Shown here one piece after another: positions 1 to 7,177 of a stretch of 10,625 nucleotides of DNA. This DNA comes from an uncultured Clostridia bacterium (GTDB taxonomy: Bacteria; Bacillota_A; Clostridia; Oscillospirales; Oscillospiraceae). Each line of letters starts with the position of its first letter. The first letter of the stretch is position 1. The stretch covers positions 1 to 10,625 of the forward strand of contig CAMGMW010000028.1 in the NCBI GenBank assembly GCA_946059285.1, written 5' to 3'. Both the position numbers and the translations under genes were made by a program. The notes beneath the pieces were generated by a model that saw only the letters and a list, made by a program, of their open reading frames with translations, had not been told where the DNA came from and did not search any database.

Positions 1-171
1 AGAAAGGCGCCGCAGTTTGCGTCGCCCTTTTGCGGCAGACCGCCGCAAAAGCCGTCTCATAAGTTCTTGACGCGCCTGCGGCACTATATAAAGCTGCTTT
101 TTATCAAGAACTAGTATGAAGCTGCTCGTAGACCGATGACGCTCTAAAAATTGCGGCGGTCTTTTCCGTTG
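1..171. other. Structured intergenic segment at window edge, no gene recognised
   Basis: No convincing gene is visible here. The plus-strand frame beginning at base 1 stays open for 37 codons to a TAG at 112-114, so the tail of a gene entering from the left is possible, but the peptide is not recognisable. The DNA is rich in inverted repeats: 27-36 with 42-51 (10 bp, perfect); 37-48 with 151-162 (12 bp, perfect); and 62-70 with 104-112 (9 bp, perfect, with a 5-bp inner stem including one G-T pair). The first two share bases and cannot form together. The plus-strand 12-bp stem is followed by a short T run (162-165). It could be a dispersed palindromic repeat, a small RNA or an old gene end. 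Confidence 0.4.
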
Positions 172-208
172 AAAAAAGCCGGCATGATTTTCGTCATGCC
201 GGCTTTTT
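172..208 (-). terminator. Rho-independent terminator after aspS, likely bidirectional
   Basis: A perfect 10-bp stem (178-187 with 194-203) closes a 6-nt loop. It is flanked by an A run (172-177) and a T run (204-208), so both strands read as a hairpin followed by U residues. On the minus strand it lies about 30 nt after the aspS stop codon and marks the end of the dapA-to-aspS transcript. The same structure can stop any plus-strand transcript arriving from the left edge. Confidence 0.9.
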
Positions 209-232
209 CATTCGTCCCGTCAAAGGGAGACT

Positions 233-2005
233 TTATTCTTCCACAATACGGATGTGAACCTCGTCAAGCTGCTTCTGCTCAACCGTGGACGGCGCGCCCA
301 TCATAATATCCTGCGCGTTCTTGTTCATCGGGAACGGAATGATCTCGCGAATGGACTCCTCGCCTGCCAGCAGCATGACCATGCGATCTACGCCCGGCGC
401 AATACCCGCGTGAGGCGGCGCTCCATAGCAGAAGGCGTTGTACATGGCGGGGAACTTCGCCTTGACATCCTCCTCGCCCAGCCGTACCAGTTCAAATGCC
501 TTGATCATGATTTCGGGATCATGGTTCCGAACAGCACCGGAGGACAACTCCACGCCGTTACAGACCAGATCATACTGATACGCATTGATGGACAGGGGAT
601 CCACCTCGCCCCGCTCCGCCTTTTCCAAAACTTCAAGACCGCCGTTCGGCATGGAGAAGGGGTTGTGGCAGAACTCCAGTTCGCCGGACTCCTCCCCAAT
701 CTCATACATTGGGAAATCAACGATCCAGCAGAATTCATAGCGTTCCGTATCCATATGCTCCGGAACCGCCGCGCCGAGCAGCTTCCGCAGGACGCCCGCC
801 GTTTTTTGTGCCGCCAGTTTCTTCCCGGCAGTAACGCCGACAAAGCAGCCCGGCTTCAGATGCAGTGCCTCAATGACCGCATCCTTTCGGTCCGCCAAAA
901 ATTTGGCAATCCCGCCGGAGAGTTCTCCATCCTCGCCCAGCCTGAACCACATGGGCTTGCTGCCGGTGATGACCTCCGTCTCCGCCACCAGCTTATCTAC
1001 CGCTTTGCGCGCCAGAGTGCAATTCTCCACCACAATGGCTTTTACGGTGTTGCCCTCTGCGAAGGGCGCGAAATCGATTCCCCGCACCAGCTCGGTTATA
1101 TCATCCACCACAAGGTCGATCCGCAGGTCGGGCTTGTCCGAGCCGTAGCGATCCATTGCTTCCACATAGCCGATGCGCTTAAACGGTGCGGCGGAGGCGA
1201 CGTTGTATTTGCCGAATTTTGCAAAAATCGGCGGAAGCACATCCTCCAAAACGGCAAATACATCGTCCTGTGTGGCAAACGCCATCTCCATATCCAGCTG
1301 ATAGAACTCACCGGGGCTGCGGTCGCCGCGGGCATCCTCGTCGCGGAAGCACGGCGCAATCTGGAAATAACGGTCAAAGCCGGAAGTCATAAGCAACTGC
1401 TTGAACTGCTGCGGCGCCTGCGGCAGTGCATAGAATTTGCCGGGGTGCTTTCTGGCCGGCACAAGGTAATCCCGCGCACCCTCCGGGGAGGAAACCGTCA
1501 AAATCGGCGTGGTAATCTCCAAAAAACCATGCTCCGTCATCGCCTGCCGCAGGGCGGCAACAACGTTGCAGCGCAGGATGATATTGTTCTTCACCGCAGG
1601 ATTCCGCAGGTCCAGATAGCGATACTTCAGGCGCACCGTTTCATCCGCGTCGCGGCTGCGGTTGATCTCAAAGGGCAGCTCATTGTAGCGGCAGCGTCCC
1701 AACACCGTAATGGTTTCCGGCACAACCTCCACCTCTCCGGTGGGCTGCTTTGGGTTCTTGCTGGCACGTTCCCGGACGACGCCGGTGACACGAATCGTGG
1801 ATTCCTTATTGATGGATTTCACAATTCGTATCATTTCCTCCGTCTCCGCGACCAGCTGTGTCGTGCCGTAAAAATCACGCAGGACAACAAACGCCAGGGT
1901 GCTCCCCACCTCGCGGACATTTTCCATCCAGCCCGCCAGCGTGACGGTCTTGCCCGCGTCCGTCAGGCGCAGCTCGCCGCAGTTGTGTGTTCTCGATTGA
2001 GTCAT
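233..2005 (-). CDS. aspS: Aspartyl-tRNA synthetase, bacterial type with GAD domain
   Basis: Class II synthetase that charges tRNA-Asp with aspartate in the cytosol. The 590 residues match the usual bacterial length. Domains in order: N-terminal OB-fold anticodon-binding domain (about 15-105); catalytic core from about 125; GAD insertion domain (about 282-415); and the rest of the core. Motif 2 is seen as FRDEDARGDRSPGEFYQLD (220-238) and motif 3 as GIAPGVDRMVMLL (534-546). PEGARDYLVP (174-183) is a family hallmark. Motif 2 has the GEFYQLD form, one residue longer than the RADRQPEFTQ form of E. coli, and the OB-fold segment after Trp26 differs from the usual RRRDHG/RRRDLG. The ATG follows hisS by 19 nt with a G-rich but weak ribosome binding site (near 2013-2017), so translation may depend on upstream hisS translation. 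A terminator follows. Identity is secure; discrimination between Asp and Asn tRNAs is not settled by the sequence. Confidence 0.97.
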   Translation of the reverse strand: MTQSRTHNCGELRLTDAGKTVTLAGWMENVREVGSTLAFVVLRDFYGTTQLVAETEEMIRIVKSINKESTIRVTGVVRERASKNPKQPTGEVEVVPETITVLGRCRYNELPFEINRSRDADETVRLKYRYLDLRNPAVKNNIILRCNVVAALRQAMTEHGFLEITTPILTVSSPEGARDYLVPARKHPGKFYALPQAPQQFKQLLMTSGFDRYFQIAPCFRDEDARGDRSPGEFYQLDMEMAFATQDDVFAVLEDVLPPIFAKFGKYNVASAAPFKRIGYVEAMDRYGSDKPDLRIDLVVDDITELVRGIDFAPFAEGNTVKAIVVENCTLARKAVDKLVAETEVITGSKPMWFRLGEDGELSGGIAKFLADRKDAVIEALHLKPGCFVGVTAGKKLAAQKTAGVLRKLLGAAVPEHMDTERYEFCWIVDFPMYEIGEESGELEFCHNPFSMPNGGLEVLEKAERGEVDPLSINAYQYDLVCNGVELSSGAVRNHDPEIMIKAFELVRLGEEDVKAKFPAMYNAFCYGAPPHAGIAPGVDRMVMLLAGEESIREIIPFPMNKNAQDIMMGAPSTVEQKQLDEVHIRIVEE

Positions 2006-2024
2006 ATCGATTCCCCCAAAATGA

Positions 2025-3380
2025 TTATTCTATGATCACTGAGCCGTTGTTCAGCTCGGAAATTCCGTTTTTCATCAGCGCCGCCGCCTGATCGGAAGGC
2101 AGACTGACCTGTTCTCCGGTACGCAGATTCTTCACGGAGCAAACCCCCTGTGCAATTTCGTCCTCTCCCAAAAAGACCGCGTAGGGGATACCGAGCTTGT
2201 CCGCGTAGGACATTTTGGCCTTGAATTTTTTCTGCTCAGAGTAAATCTGGGTACGGATCCCCGCAGCTCTGAACTCCGTCGCCAGACGGATCGCAGCAGA
2301 CAGGTCCTCCGTCATGGGCAGCAGGAGGCAATCCGTCGGCGCCGTCGGCAGCGAGGGGTTGAGCATTCCCTGCTCTCCGAGCACATAGAACAGGCGTGTT
2401 AATCCAATGGAAATACCAACACCCGGAAGCTGCCGGTCGGTGTAGTATTCCGCGAGGCTGTCATATCGTCCGCCGGAGCAGACCGAACCGATTTCAGGAT
2501 GGTCGAGCAGCGTCGTCTCATAGACCGTTCCGGTATAATAGTCCAGCCCGCGGGCGATCGTCAGATCAACCGCGAAATTGGTCTCCGGCACGCCGAATGC
2601 ACTCAGATACTTCGCCACCGTGCGCAGCTCCTCTATGCCAAGGTCGAACCGTTCGTTCCTTCCGCGCCAGGCTTCCAGAGCGGTTAGCACCTCGTCGTTG
2701 CTTCCCCGAATGGCAATAAAACGAAGGATTTCTTCCGCCTGTTCCTGCGTCAGCCCGTTGTCCTCGAGCAGGATGGCGCGCACCTTCTCCGTGCCGATTT
2801 TATCAAGCTTATCAACGGCACGCATGATGTCGGCGGCTATTTCCTCCAGTCCCAACATGGCATAAAACCCGTTCAGGAGCTTGCGGTTGTTGACGCGGAT
2901 GACAAACCGCGTCAGACCAAGACGGCGGAAAATCGCATAAATGATGGACGGAATCTCCGCCTCGTTCAAAATATCCAGCTTGCCGTCGCCGATAATGTCA
3001 ATGTCCGCCTGATAAAACTCGCGGAAGCGTCCGCGTTGGGCGCGCTCGCCGCGATAGACCTTGCCGATCTGATAGCGGCGGAACGGAAAAGACAGCTCGC
3101 CCGCGTGCAAGGCAACATACTTTGCCAGCGGCACCGTCAGATCAAATCGCAGTGCCAGATCGCTGTCGCCCTTCTGGAAGCGATAGATCTGTTTTTCCGT
3201 TTCGCCGCCGCCCTTGGCAAGCAGAATCTCCGCCGATTCAATAGCGGGAGTGTCCAGCGGCGTGAAGCCGTAAAGCGCATAGGTCTCGCGCAGAATCTCC
3301 ATCATTCGCTCCATCTGCATCTGCGGTGCGGGGAGCAGCTCCATGAAGCCGGAGAGCGTGCGCGGTTTCAGTTTTTCCAT
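2025..3380 (-). CDS. hisS: Histidyl-tRNA synthetase
   Basis: Class II synthetase that charges tRNA-His. At 451 residues it is slightly longer than the E. coli enzyme. Motif 2 is YRGERAQRGRFREFYQADID (109-128). The histidine-binding signature ARGLDYYTGTVYE (276-288) and SGGRYD (302-307) are intact, as is the motif 3 region GVGISIGLTRL (320-330). The C-terminal anticodon-binding domain covers about 348-445. Motif 2 departs from the E. coli RHERPQKGRYRQFHQ pattern, placing it in a different HisRS subtype. The ATG at 3380 has an upstream AAAGGAA about 11 nt away. The gene lies 42 nt after the lipoprotein gene and 19 nt before aspS. The hisS-aspS pair is a common Firmicute arrangement. No T-box leader fits in the 42-nt gap, so expression probably comes from the dapA promoter. 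Confidence 0.97.
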   Translation of the reverse strand: MEKLKPRTLSGFMELLPAPQMQMERMMEILRETYALYGFTPLDTPAIESAEILLAKGGGETEKQIYRFQKGDSDLALRFDLTVPLAKYVALHAGELSFPFRRYQIGKVYRGERAQRGRFREFYQADIDIIGDGKLDILNEAEIPSIIYAIFRRLGLTRFVIRVNNRKLLNGFYAMLGLEEIAADIMRAVDKLDKIGTEKVRAILLEDNGLTQEQAEEILRFIAIRGSNDEVLTALEAWRGRNERFDLGIEELRTVAKYLSAFGVPETNFAVDLTIARGLDYYTGTVYETTLLDHPEIGSVCSGGRYDSLAEYYTDRQLPGVGISIGLTRLFYVLGEQGMLNPSLPTAPTDCLLLPMTEDLSAAIRLATEFRAAGIRTQIYSEQKKFKAKMSYADKLGIPYAVFLGEDEIAQGVCSVKNLRTGEQVSLPSDQAAALMKNGISELNNGSVIIE

Positions 3381-3422
3381 AAAGATATGATTCCTTTCCG
3401 TTCGCCTGTTGTCGCTCGGGCA

Positions 3423-4067
3423 TCAGTCCGAAAGATAAACTCCTTTCAAAATCTTCCCGGTGTTGTCATGATAAAAATAGCAGGTATCTAATTCGCCGTC
3501 TATGTTGTATACTCTCGCGCCCATCGTATGCTTATCGATATGGTCTGCCTCCATTCCGAGCGCCTCAATCTCTTCCATGCACTCGCTGCCGATTGCATAC
3601 GCTTTCCCTTTGACATAAACACTGCCGTAGTCAAAGTCATATGACTTGATCTCACAATCCATAAGCAATTCGCCCTCTACACTGTCAGACACAATCGTCG
3701 CGAAGCACTCCCCTGCCGCATTATTGATCCACACCTTTTGTCCCCATAAAATGCAGGTTTCCTTATACAGCTCGCTGGAGGAATCCGACAGCTCGGCAAC
3801 GGAATAGCTATGATCGACGTTTCCAGCGTTAACGACGATCTTATATCCCTCCAGTGCGTCGAACTGCCGAATAAAATCGCCTACCGTGCTCATCAAGAAG
3901 ATATGCTGCCCGTCCACCAGCATCTGATTGATTTCGCTGTCAATGGCGCCGGCGGGCGCTTCGGCAGGCGGCTCGCTGATGACGGAAGAACCGCCGCAGG
4001 CACACAATGCACCTGACACAAGGAACAGGCACAGTGCAAGAACAGAAATACGGATTGTTGTTTTCAT
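3423..4067 (-). CDS. Small secreted lipoprotein of unknown function
   Basis: This 214-residue protein has a clear lipoprotein signal: Lys2 and Arg6 near the N-terminus, a hydrophobic stretch (about 7-21) and the lipobox L21-C22-A23-C24 followed by two Gly. Cleavage and lipidation at Cys24 would leave about 191 residues anchored outside the membrane. A short Ser/Pro/Ala-rich tether (26-42) follows. The rest is acidic, with alternating beta-like stretches and a near-terminal segment RVYNIDGELDTCYFYHDNTG, and no further membrane segment. I do not recognise a family or catalytic motif. Its ATG overlaps the dapB stop as ATGA, with an AAGGA site inside dapB, so it is probably translationally coupled to dapB. 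Position between dap genes and hisS suggests shared transcription, not shared function. Confidence 0.85.
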   Translation of the reverse strand: MKTTIRISVLALCLFLVSGALCACGGSSVISEPPAEAPAGAIDSEINQMLVDGQHIFLMSTVGDFIRQFDALEGYKIVVNAGNVDHSYSVAELSDSSSELYKETCILWGQKVWINNAAGECFATIVSDSVEGELLMDCEIKSYDFDYGSVYVKGKAYAIGSECMEEIEALGMEADHIDKHTMGARVYNIDGELDTCYFYHDNTGKILKGVYLSD

Positions 4068-4798
4068 GATTCCTTCTCCCCTTGTTCATGATCAAATATC
4101 AGCTCATCCAGCGAATAATATCCCACGGGCTTTTGCACCAATGCCTCCGCAGCGCGGAGCGCACCCACAGCAAAGATTCTACGGCTCGCGGCCGTATGTG
4201 TCAACGTCAGCGTCTCATCCTCTCCGAAGAAATGCACCGTATGCTTTCCCGCAACCGTGCCGCCCCGCAGGGAAAACACGCCGATCTCCTCTTTGTCCCG
4301 CTTGCCGCAGATGCCTTCACGCCCGTGGACGACCTGCGCCGTCCCTTTCGGATCCAGCTCCTGCAGCAGCAGCTTCGCCGTACCGCTGGGCGCGTCCTCT
4401 TTCTGGTTGTGATGCGTCTCCACGATCTCCTTGTCCCAGTCATGCAGGGTCGGCGCATAGTCGCGCAGGATGCGGCGCAGTACGGCAATGCCGGTGCTGT
4501 AATTCGCCGTCCAGATGACGGGAACACGTTCGGAAAGTTCCCGCAGAACGTCAAAATCCGGTGCGGTAAAGCCGGTCGTGCCGCTGACCAGCGCCGTCCC
4601 CGTCCGGCGGATATAGCCCGCCAGATGCGGCAGCGCGCCGACGCCGGAGAAATCCAAACACACGTCTGCCGTCGGCGCCGCGTCATAGACCTCCGGGCAG
4701 GTCACGTCCGCTTTCCCGACGATCTCCCAGCCACGGGTATGGGCAAGCTCTTCCAGCATTTTGCCCATCTTGCCGTAACCGCTTAAGAACAGCTTCAT
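4064..4798 (-). CDS. dapB: 4-hydroxy-tetrahydrodipicolinate reductase
   Basis: Second step of the lysine/diaminopimelate branch: NAD(P)H-dependent reduction of the DapA product to tetrahydrodipicolinate in the cytosol. The 244 residues fit the shorter Gram-positive/Thermotoga-like forms (E. coli is 273). The N-terminal Rossmann fold has GYGKMG (7-12), followed by SGTTGF (72-77) and ANYSTG (98-103). The substrate and catalytic motif ETHHNQKEDAPSGTA (127-141) contains His129/His130 and Lys133. The start ATG directly abuts the dapA stop codon with zero gap, and its ribosome binding site GGGAGG lies inside the dapA 3' end. The stop overlaps the lipoprotein start by 4 nt. Identity is secure. Confidence 0.97.
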   Translation of the reverse strand: MKLFLSGYGKMGKMLEELAHTRGWEIVGKADVTCPEVYDAAPTADVCLDFSGVGALPHLAGYIRRTGTALVSGTTGFTAPDFDVLRELSERVPVIWTANYSTGIAVLRRILRDYAPTLHDWDKEIVETHHNQKEDAPSGTAKLLLQELDPKGTAQVVHGREGICGKRDKEEIGVFSLRGGTVAGKHTVHFFGEDETLTLTHTAASRRIFAVGALRAAEALVQKPVGYYSLDELIFDHEQGEKES

Positions 4799-5695
4799 TT
4801 ATACATCCTCCCTGACATTCAGACCGACGGCGCGCATAATATTTGCCAGCTTCGCACGGTTTTCCGGCGCCATCGGATACATGGGCATGCGGAAATATCC
4901 GGCGTTCATCCCCATCAGGTTCATCGCTTCCTTCACGGGGATCGGATTGACCTCCATAAACAGGGCGTTAATCAGATCTAGGCAGCGGAGCTGCTCTGTG
5001 AGGGCCTTTTCCTGTCTGCCCTCAAGATAATCCATAACCATTTCGTGCACTTGACGCGGCATGATGTTCGCCCAGACGGAAATCACACCCGAAGCGCCTA
5101 CCGACAGCAGGGGGATGGTGATGTCATCGTTGCCGCAGTACATCACAAAATCGTCCGACAGATAACGCGCAATCTTCATGGCGTACGCCATGTCGCCGCT
5201 GGCCTCCTTGATGCCCATCACATTCGGATGTGTGGACAGGCGGCGCACAACCTCCGGCGAAATCCGGCAACCGGTCCGTCCCGGCACGTTGTAGAGTATA
5301 ATCGGTGCGGACGCCGCTTCCGCCGACATGAGGAAGTGGCGATACATGCCCTCCTCATTTGTTTTAACATAATACGGGCTGATGCACAGCAGCGCCGCCG
5401 CGCCCATTTCGGAATAAATCACGCTTTTTTTCTTCTGCATCTCACTGGAATTTGAACCGCTGCCGGCAATGGCAGGGATGCGTCCGTTTGCCTGATCGAT
5501 TACTGTCTCCAGCGTCTGAATATCCTCTTCCAAAGTGGTGGAGGCGGTTTCTCCCGTCGTGCCCAGCGCCAAAATCGCGTCCGTCTTGTTTTCAATATGC
5601 CAATCCACCAATTCACGGAGTTTTGCGTGATCCACAGAACCGTCACGGTTGAAAGGCGTCACCAGAGCAACGATAGAACCGGTAATTTTCGTCAT
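4799..5695 (-). CDS. dapA: 4-hydroxy-tetrahydrodipicolinate synthase
   Basis: Committed step of lysine and meso-diaminopimelate synthesis: condensation of pyruvate with aspartate semialdehyde. The 298 residues form a full TIM-barrel aldolase of the expected length. The Schiff-base lysine is Lys163 in GIKEASGD (161-168). The proton relay is represented by Thr46/Thr47 in GTTGE (45-49), Tyr109 and Tyr135. Arg140 in YNVPGRTG (135-142) corresponds to the substrate carboxylate-binding Arg. The ATG is preceded by CAGGAGG (5704-5710 on the complementary strand) at good spacing. It is the first gene of the minus-strand unit. The predicted leader is only about 43 nt, too short for a lysine riboswitch. 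Confidence 0.97.
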   Translation of the reverse strand: MTKITGSIVALVTPFNRDGSVDHAKLRELVDWHIENKTDAILALGTTGETASTTLEEDIQTLETVIDQANGRIPAIAGSGSNSSEMQKKKSVIYSEMGAAALLCISPYYVKTNEEGMYRHFLMSAEAASAPIILYNVPGRTGCRISPEVVRRLSTHPNVMGIKEASGDMAYAMKIARYLSDDFVMYCGNDDITIPLLSVGASGVISVWANIMPRQVHEMVMDYLEGRQEKALTEQLRCLDLINALFMEVNPIPVKEAMNLMGMNAGYFRMPMYPMAPENRAKLANIMRAVGLNVREDV

Positions 5696-5744
5696 TTGAA
5701 ATTCCTCCTGTCGCTATCAAGTCAAAATGCTTTTCTCCGTGTAA

Positions 5745-5773
5745 AGAATAGCATTTTTTTCTGAAAAAAGCAA
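5745..5773 (-). promoter_or_regulatory. Predicted sigma-A promoter of the dapA operon
   Basis: On the minus strand a TTGCTT -35 box (5768-5773) is separated by 17 nt from a TATTCT -10 box (5745-5750). The -10 is preceded by TGC, an extended -10 feature. Transcription would start near 5738, giving a leader of about 43 nt before dapA. The box is back to back with the rpsF promoter, about 70 nt apart. Confidence 0.6.
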
Positions 5774-5842
5774 GCATATTGATACACTGCCGTTAAATCC
5801 GCCTTTCCCACACAAAAATCAGACAATCCCCCGAAAAAAAGG

Positions 5843-5871
5843 TTGACAAATCCGGTTTTCAAAAGTAAAAT
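5843..5871 (+). promoter_or_regulatory. Strong sigma-A promoter of rpsF-ssb-rpsR
   Basis: A perfect TTGACA -35 box (5843-5848), a 17-nt spacer and TAAAAT -10 box (5866-5871) are present. The start point would be near 5878-5879, leaving a leader of about 73 nt. Strength fits a ribosomal-protein operon. It is divergent from the dapA promoter. Confidence 0.88.
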
Positions 5872-5877
5872 AGATAA

Positions 5878-5942
5878 GCCTGCGAATGCGGGCATATCCT
5901 TGCCGCCAACTGGATTGGCGGCCAAAAGTCCAAAAGGAGGTG
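5878..5942 (+). promoter_or_regulatory. Structured leader of rpsF with ribosome binding site in a possible helix
   Basis: Two hairpins can form in the leader: 5878-5883 with 5888-5893 (6 bp including one G-T pair) and 5902-5909 with 5915-5922 (8 bp, perfect, 5-nt loop). Directly below the second, TCCTT (5897-5901) can pair with AAGGA (5934-5938), which is the core of the ribosome binding site AAAAGGAGGTG (5932-5942), leaving an 11-nt 3' bulge. S6:S18 autoregulatory leaders are known upstream of rpsF in many bacteria; whether this one matches that consensus was not checked. The ribosome binding site also fixes the rpsF start at 5952 over the in-frame ATG at 5886, which has no such site. Confidence 0.5.
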
Positions 5943-5951
5943 CAAACAACA

Positions 5952-6248
5952 ATGGCTAAGATTTCCGGTAAGTATGAGATCGTCTATATCATCGATCCCG
6001 CAAAGGGAGAGGAGGGTATTGCCGCTCTCGTGGAAAAGTTCAAGGCGATGGTTGAGGCAGAAGGTACTCTGACGGGTATCGAGGAGTGGGGCAAGCGCCG
6101 GCTGGCATATCCCATCAACGATCTTCCCGAAGGCTACTATGTTCTGATGACCTGCGAATGCAAGCCCGAGCTCCCCGCTGAGCTGGACCGTGTGTTCAAG
6201 ATCACCGACGGCATCCTGCGTTCTCTGATCGTTGCCGTCGAAGCGTAA
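5952..6248 (+). CDS. rpsF: Small ribosomal subunit protein S6
   Basis: Protein of the 30S platform that binds 16S rRNA together with S18. The 98 residues match the bacterial length. The ferredoxin-like fold starts with KYEIVYIIDP, and the family signature WGKRRLAYPINDLPEGYYVL is complete in the middle of the protein. The start was chosen at 5952 because of the ideal AAAAGGAGGTG site 9 to 10 nt upstream; an in-frame ATG at 5886 lies in the leader and lacks a site. First gene of the classical rpsF-ssb-rpsR operon; ssb follows after 12 nt. Partner S18 is encoded two genes downstream, so S6 and S18 would be co-produced. Confidence 0.97.
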   Translation: MAKISGKYEIVYIIDPAKGEEGIAALVEKFKAMVEAEGTLTGIEEWGKRRLAYPINDLPEGYYVLMTCECKPELPAELDRVFKITDGILRSLIVAVEA

Positions 6249-6260
6249 GGAGGCCCCTTC

Positions 6261-6746
6261 ATGCTGAACCATATTGTTCTCATGGGTCGTCTTACCCGTG
6301 ACCCCGAGCTGCGTCGGACAGGCTCCGGCATTGCGGTGGCCACATTCTCGCTCGCGGTGGATCGCGACTTCGGCAACAGCGCCACGGGCGAAAAAGAAAC
6401 GGATTTTATCGACATCGTGGTATGGCGCAATACCGCTGAGTTCGTCAGCAAGTATTTCACCAAGGGTCGCATGGCGGTAGTCTCCGGTCGTCTCCAGATT
6501 CGCAACTGGACCGACAAAGAGGGAAACAAGCGCCGCAGTGCCGAAGTTGTTGCCGACAATGTCTATTTCGGCGACTCCAAACGCGACAACGGCAATGACG
6601 CAGGTTATTCCGCACCGGGCGGCTTCGGCGGTTATTCCGCCCCCGCAGCTCCTGCGAATTCCTACGGCTACGCCGCCCCCACTGCGCCCGCTCCGGCATC
6701 CGACTTCTCCATGATCGAGGATGACGACAGCCAGCTCCCGTTCTGA
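6261..6746 (+). CDS. ssb: Single-stranded DNA-binding protein
   Basis: Binds and protects single-stranded DNA in replication, recombination and repair, and recruits partners through its tail. The 161 residues comprise an N-terminal OB fold (about 1-105, with VVWRN containing Trp55 and the stacking residues of the family), a disordered Gly/Ala/Pro/Tyr-rich linker (about 106-148) with the pentapeptide GYSAP twice (115-119 and 124-128), and the acidic tip EDDDSQLPF (153-161) ending in the conserved Pro-Phe. The start at 6261 has AAGGAGG (6247-6253) overlapping the rpsF stop codon, implying translational coupling. Its place between rpsF and rpsR is the standard bacterial arrangement. Confidence 0.97.
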   Translation: MLNHIVLMGRLTRDPELRRTGSGIAVATFSLAVDRDFGNSATGEKETDFIDIVVWRNTAEFVSKYFTKGRMAVVSGRLQIRNWTDKEGNKRRSAEVVADNVYFGDSKRDNGNDAGYSAPGGFGGYSAPAAPANSYGYAAPTAPAPASDFSMIEDDDSQLPF

Positions 6747-6785
6747 CTTTTCCACTTGAGTTTGTAAAGAAGGAGGATTTCATTC

Positions 6786-7019
6786 ATGGCTAACGATAAG
6801 CTTCGCCCGCACAAGCGCAAGAAGGTCTGTAACTTCTGCGTTGACAAGGTTACGAGTATCGATTTTAAGGATTCCGCCAAGCTCCGCCGCTATACGTCCG
6901 AGCGCGGCAAGATCCTGCCCCGCCGCACGACCGGTACCTGCGCAGAGCATCAGCGCCAGCTGACCATCGCGATCAAGCGCGCCCGTCAGATCGCTCTCCT
7001 GCCCTACGTCGCAGACTAA
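6786..7019 (+). CDS. rpsR: Small ribosomal subunit protein S18
   Basis: 30S platform protein that pairs with S6 on 16S rRNA. The 77 residues match the family. The basic N-terminus [12 protein letters not shown] carries Cys15 and Cys18 as a CxxC pair, and Cys52 with His55 ([10 protein letters not shown]) could complete a zinc site, as in the zinc-binding form of S18. [13 protein letters not shown] and [17 protein letters not shown] are the family core. The ribosome binding site AAGGAGG (6770-6776) sits 9 nt before the ATG. It is the last gene of the operon and a strong terminator follows about 60 nt later. Confidence 0.97.
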   Translation: MANDKLRPHKRKKVCNFCVDKVTSIDFKDSAKLRRYTSERGKILPRRTTGTCAEHQRQLTIAIKRARQIALLPYVAD

Positions 7020-7079
7020 TTTCAGTCATAGTGAACCGCCCGATAGAATCAGGCGGTGACCGTAAAACAGCATTGCGTG

Positions 7080-7131
7080 CGGTGCTGTCTCTCATGGTTT
7101 TTAAAATGATGAGAGACAGCACCGTTTCTTT
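7080..7131 (+). terminator. Rho-independent terminator of rpsF-ssb-rpsR
   Basis: A perfect 16-bp stem (7080-7095 with 7109-7124) encloses a 13-nt loop and is followed by TTTCTTT (7125-7131). It ends the ribosomal operon. A smaller 6-bp hairpin (7035-7040 with 7052-7057) precedes it and has no T run. The hairpin lies inside the open frame that extends upstream of the methyltransferase start, arguing that this upstream part is not translated. Confidence 0.88.
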
Positions 7132-7177
7132 GCGAAAGCACAAAAAAAGGTTTCATTCGAAGGGAAGAAACAGGCGA

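Noticed and set aside
254..2035. Very long plus-strand open frame opposite aspS
   Set aside because: It mirrors aspS, its translation has no domain character and is rich in Arg/His/Gln, typical of the antisense of a GC-rich gene; aspS itself has every family motif.
3381..3422. T-box leader before hisS
   Set aside because: Only 42 nt separate the genes; a T-box with antiterminator cannot fit and no T-box core was seen.
5696..5744. Lysine riboswitch before dapA
   Set aside because: The predicted leader is about 43 nt, far shorter than the known lysine aptamer, and none of its conserved blocks appears.
5859..6755. 298-codon minus-strand open frame opposite rpsF and ssb
   Set aside because: It covers two certain genes and the strong rpsF promoter, and its translation is repetitive Gly/Ala/Val-rich shadow sequence.
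7031..7177. Upstream in-frame extension of the methyltransferase starting at GTG 7031
   Set aside because: It would cross the full terminator hairpin 7080-7131 and adds a basic stretch without family character; ATG 7178 has a usable ribosome binding site.
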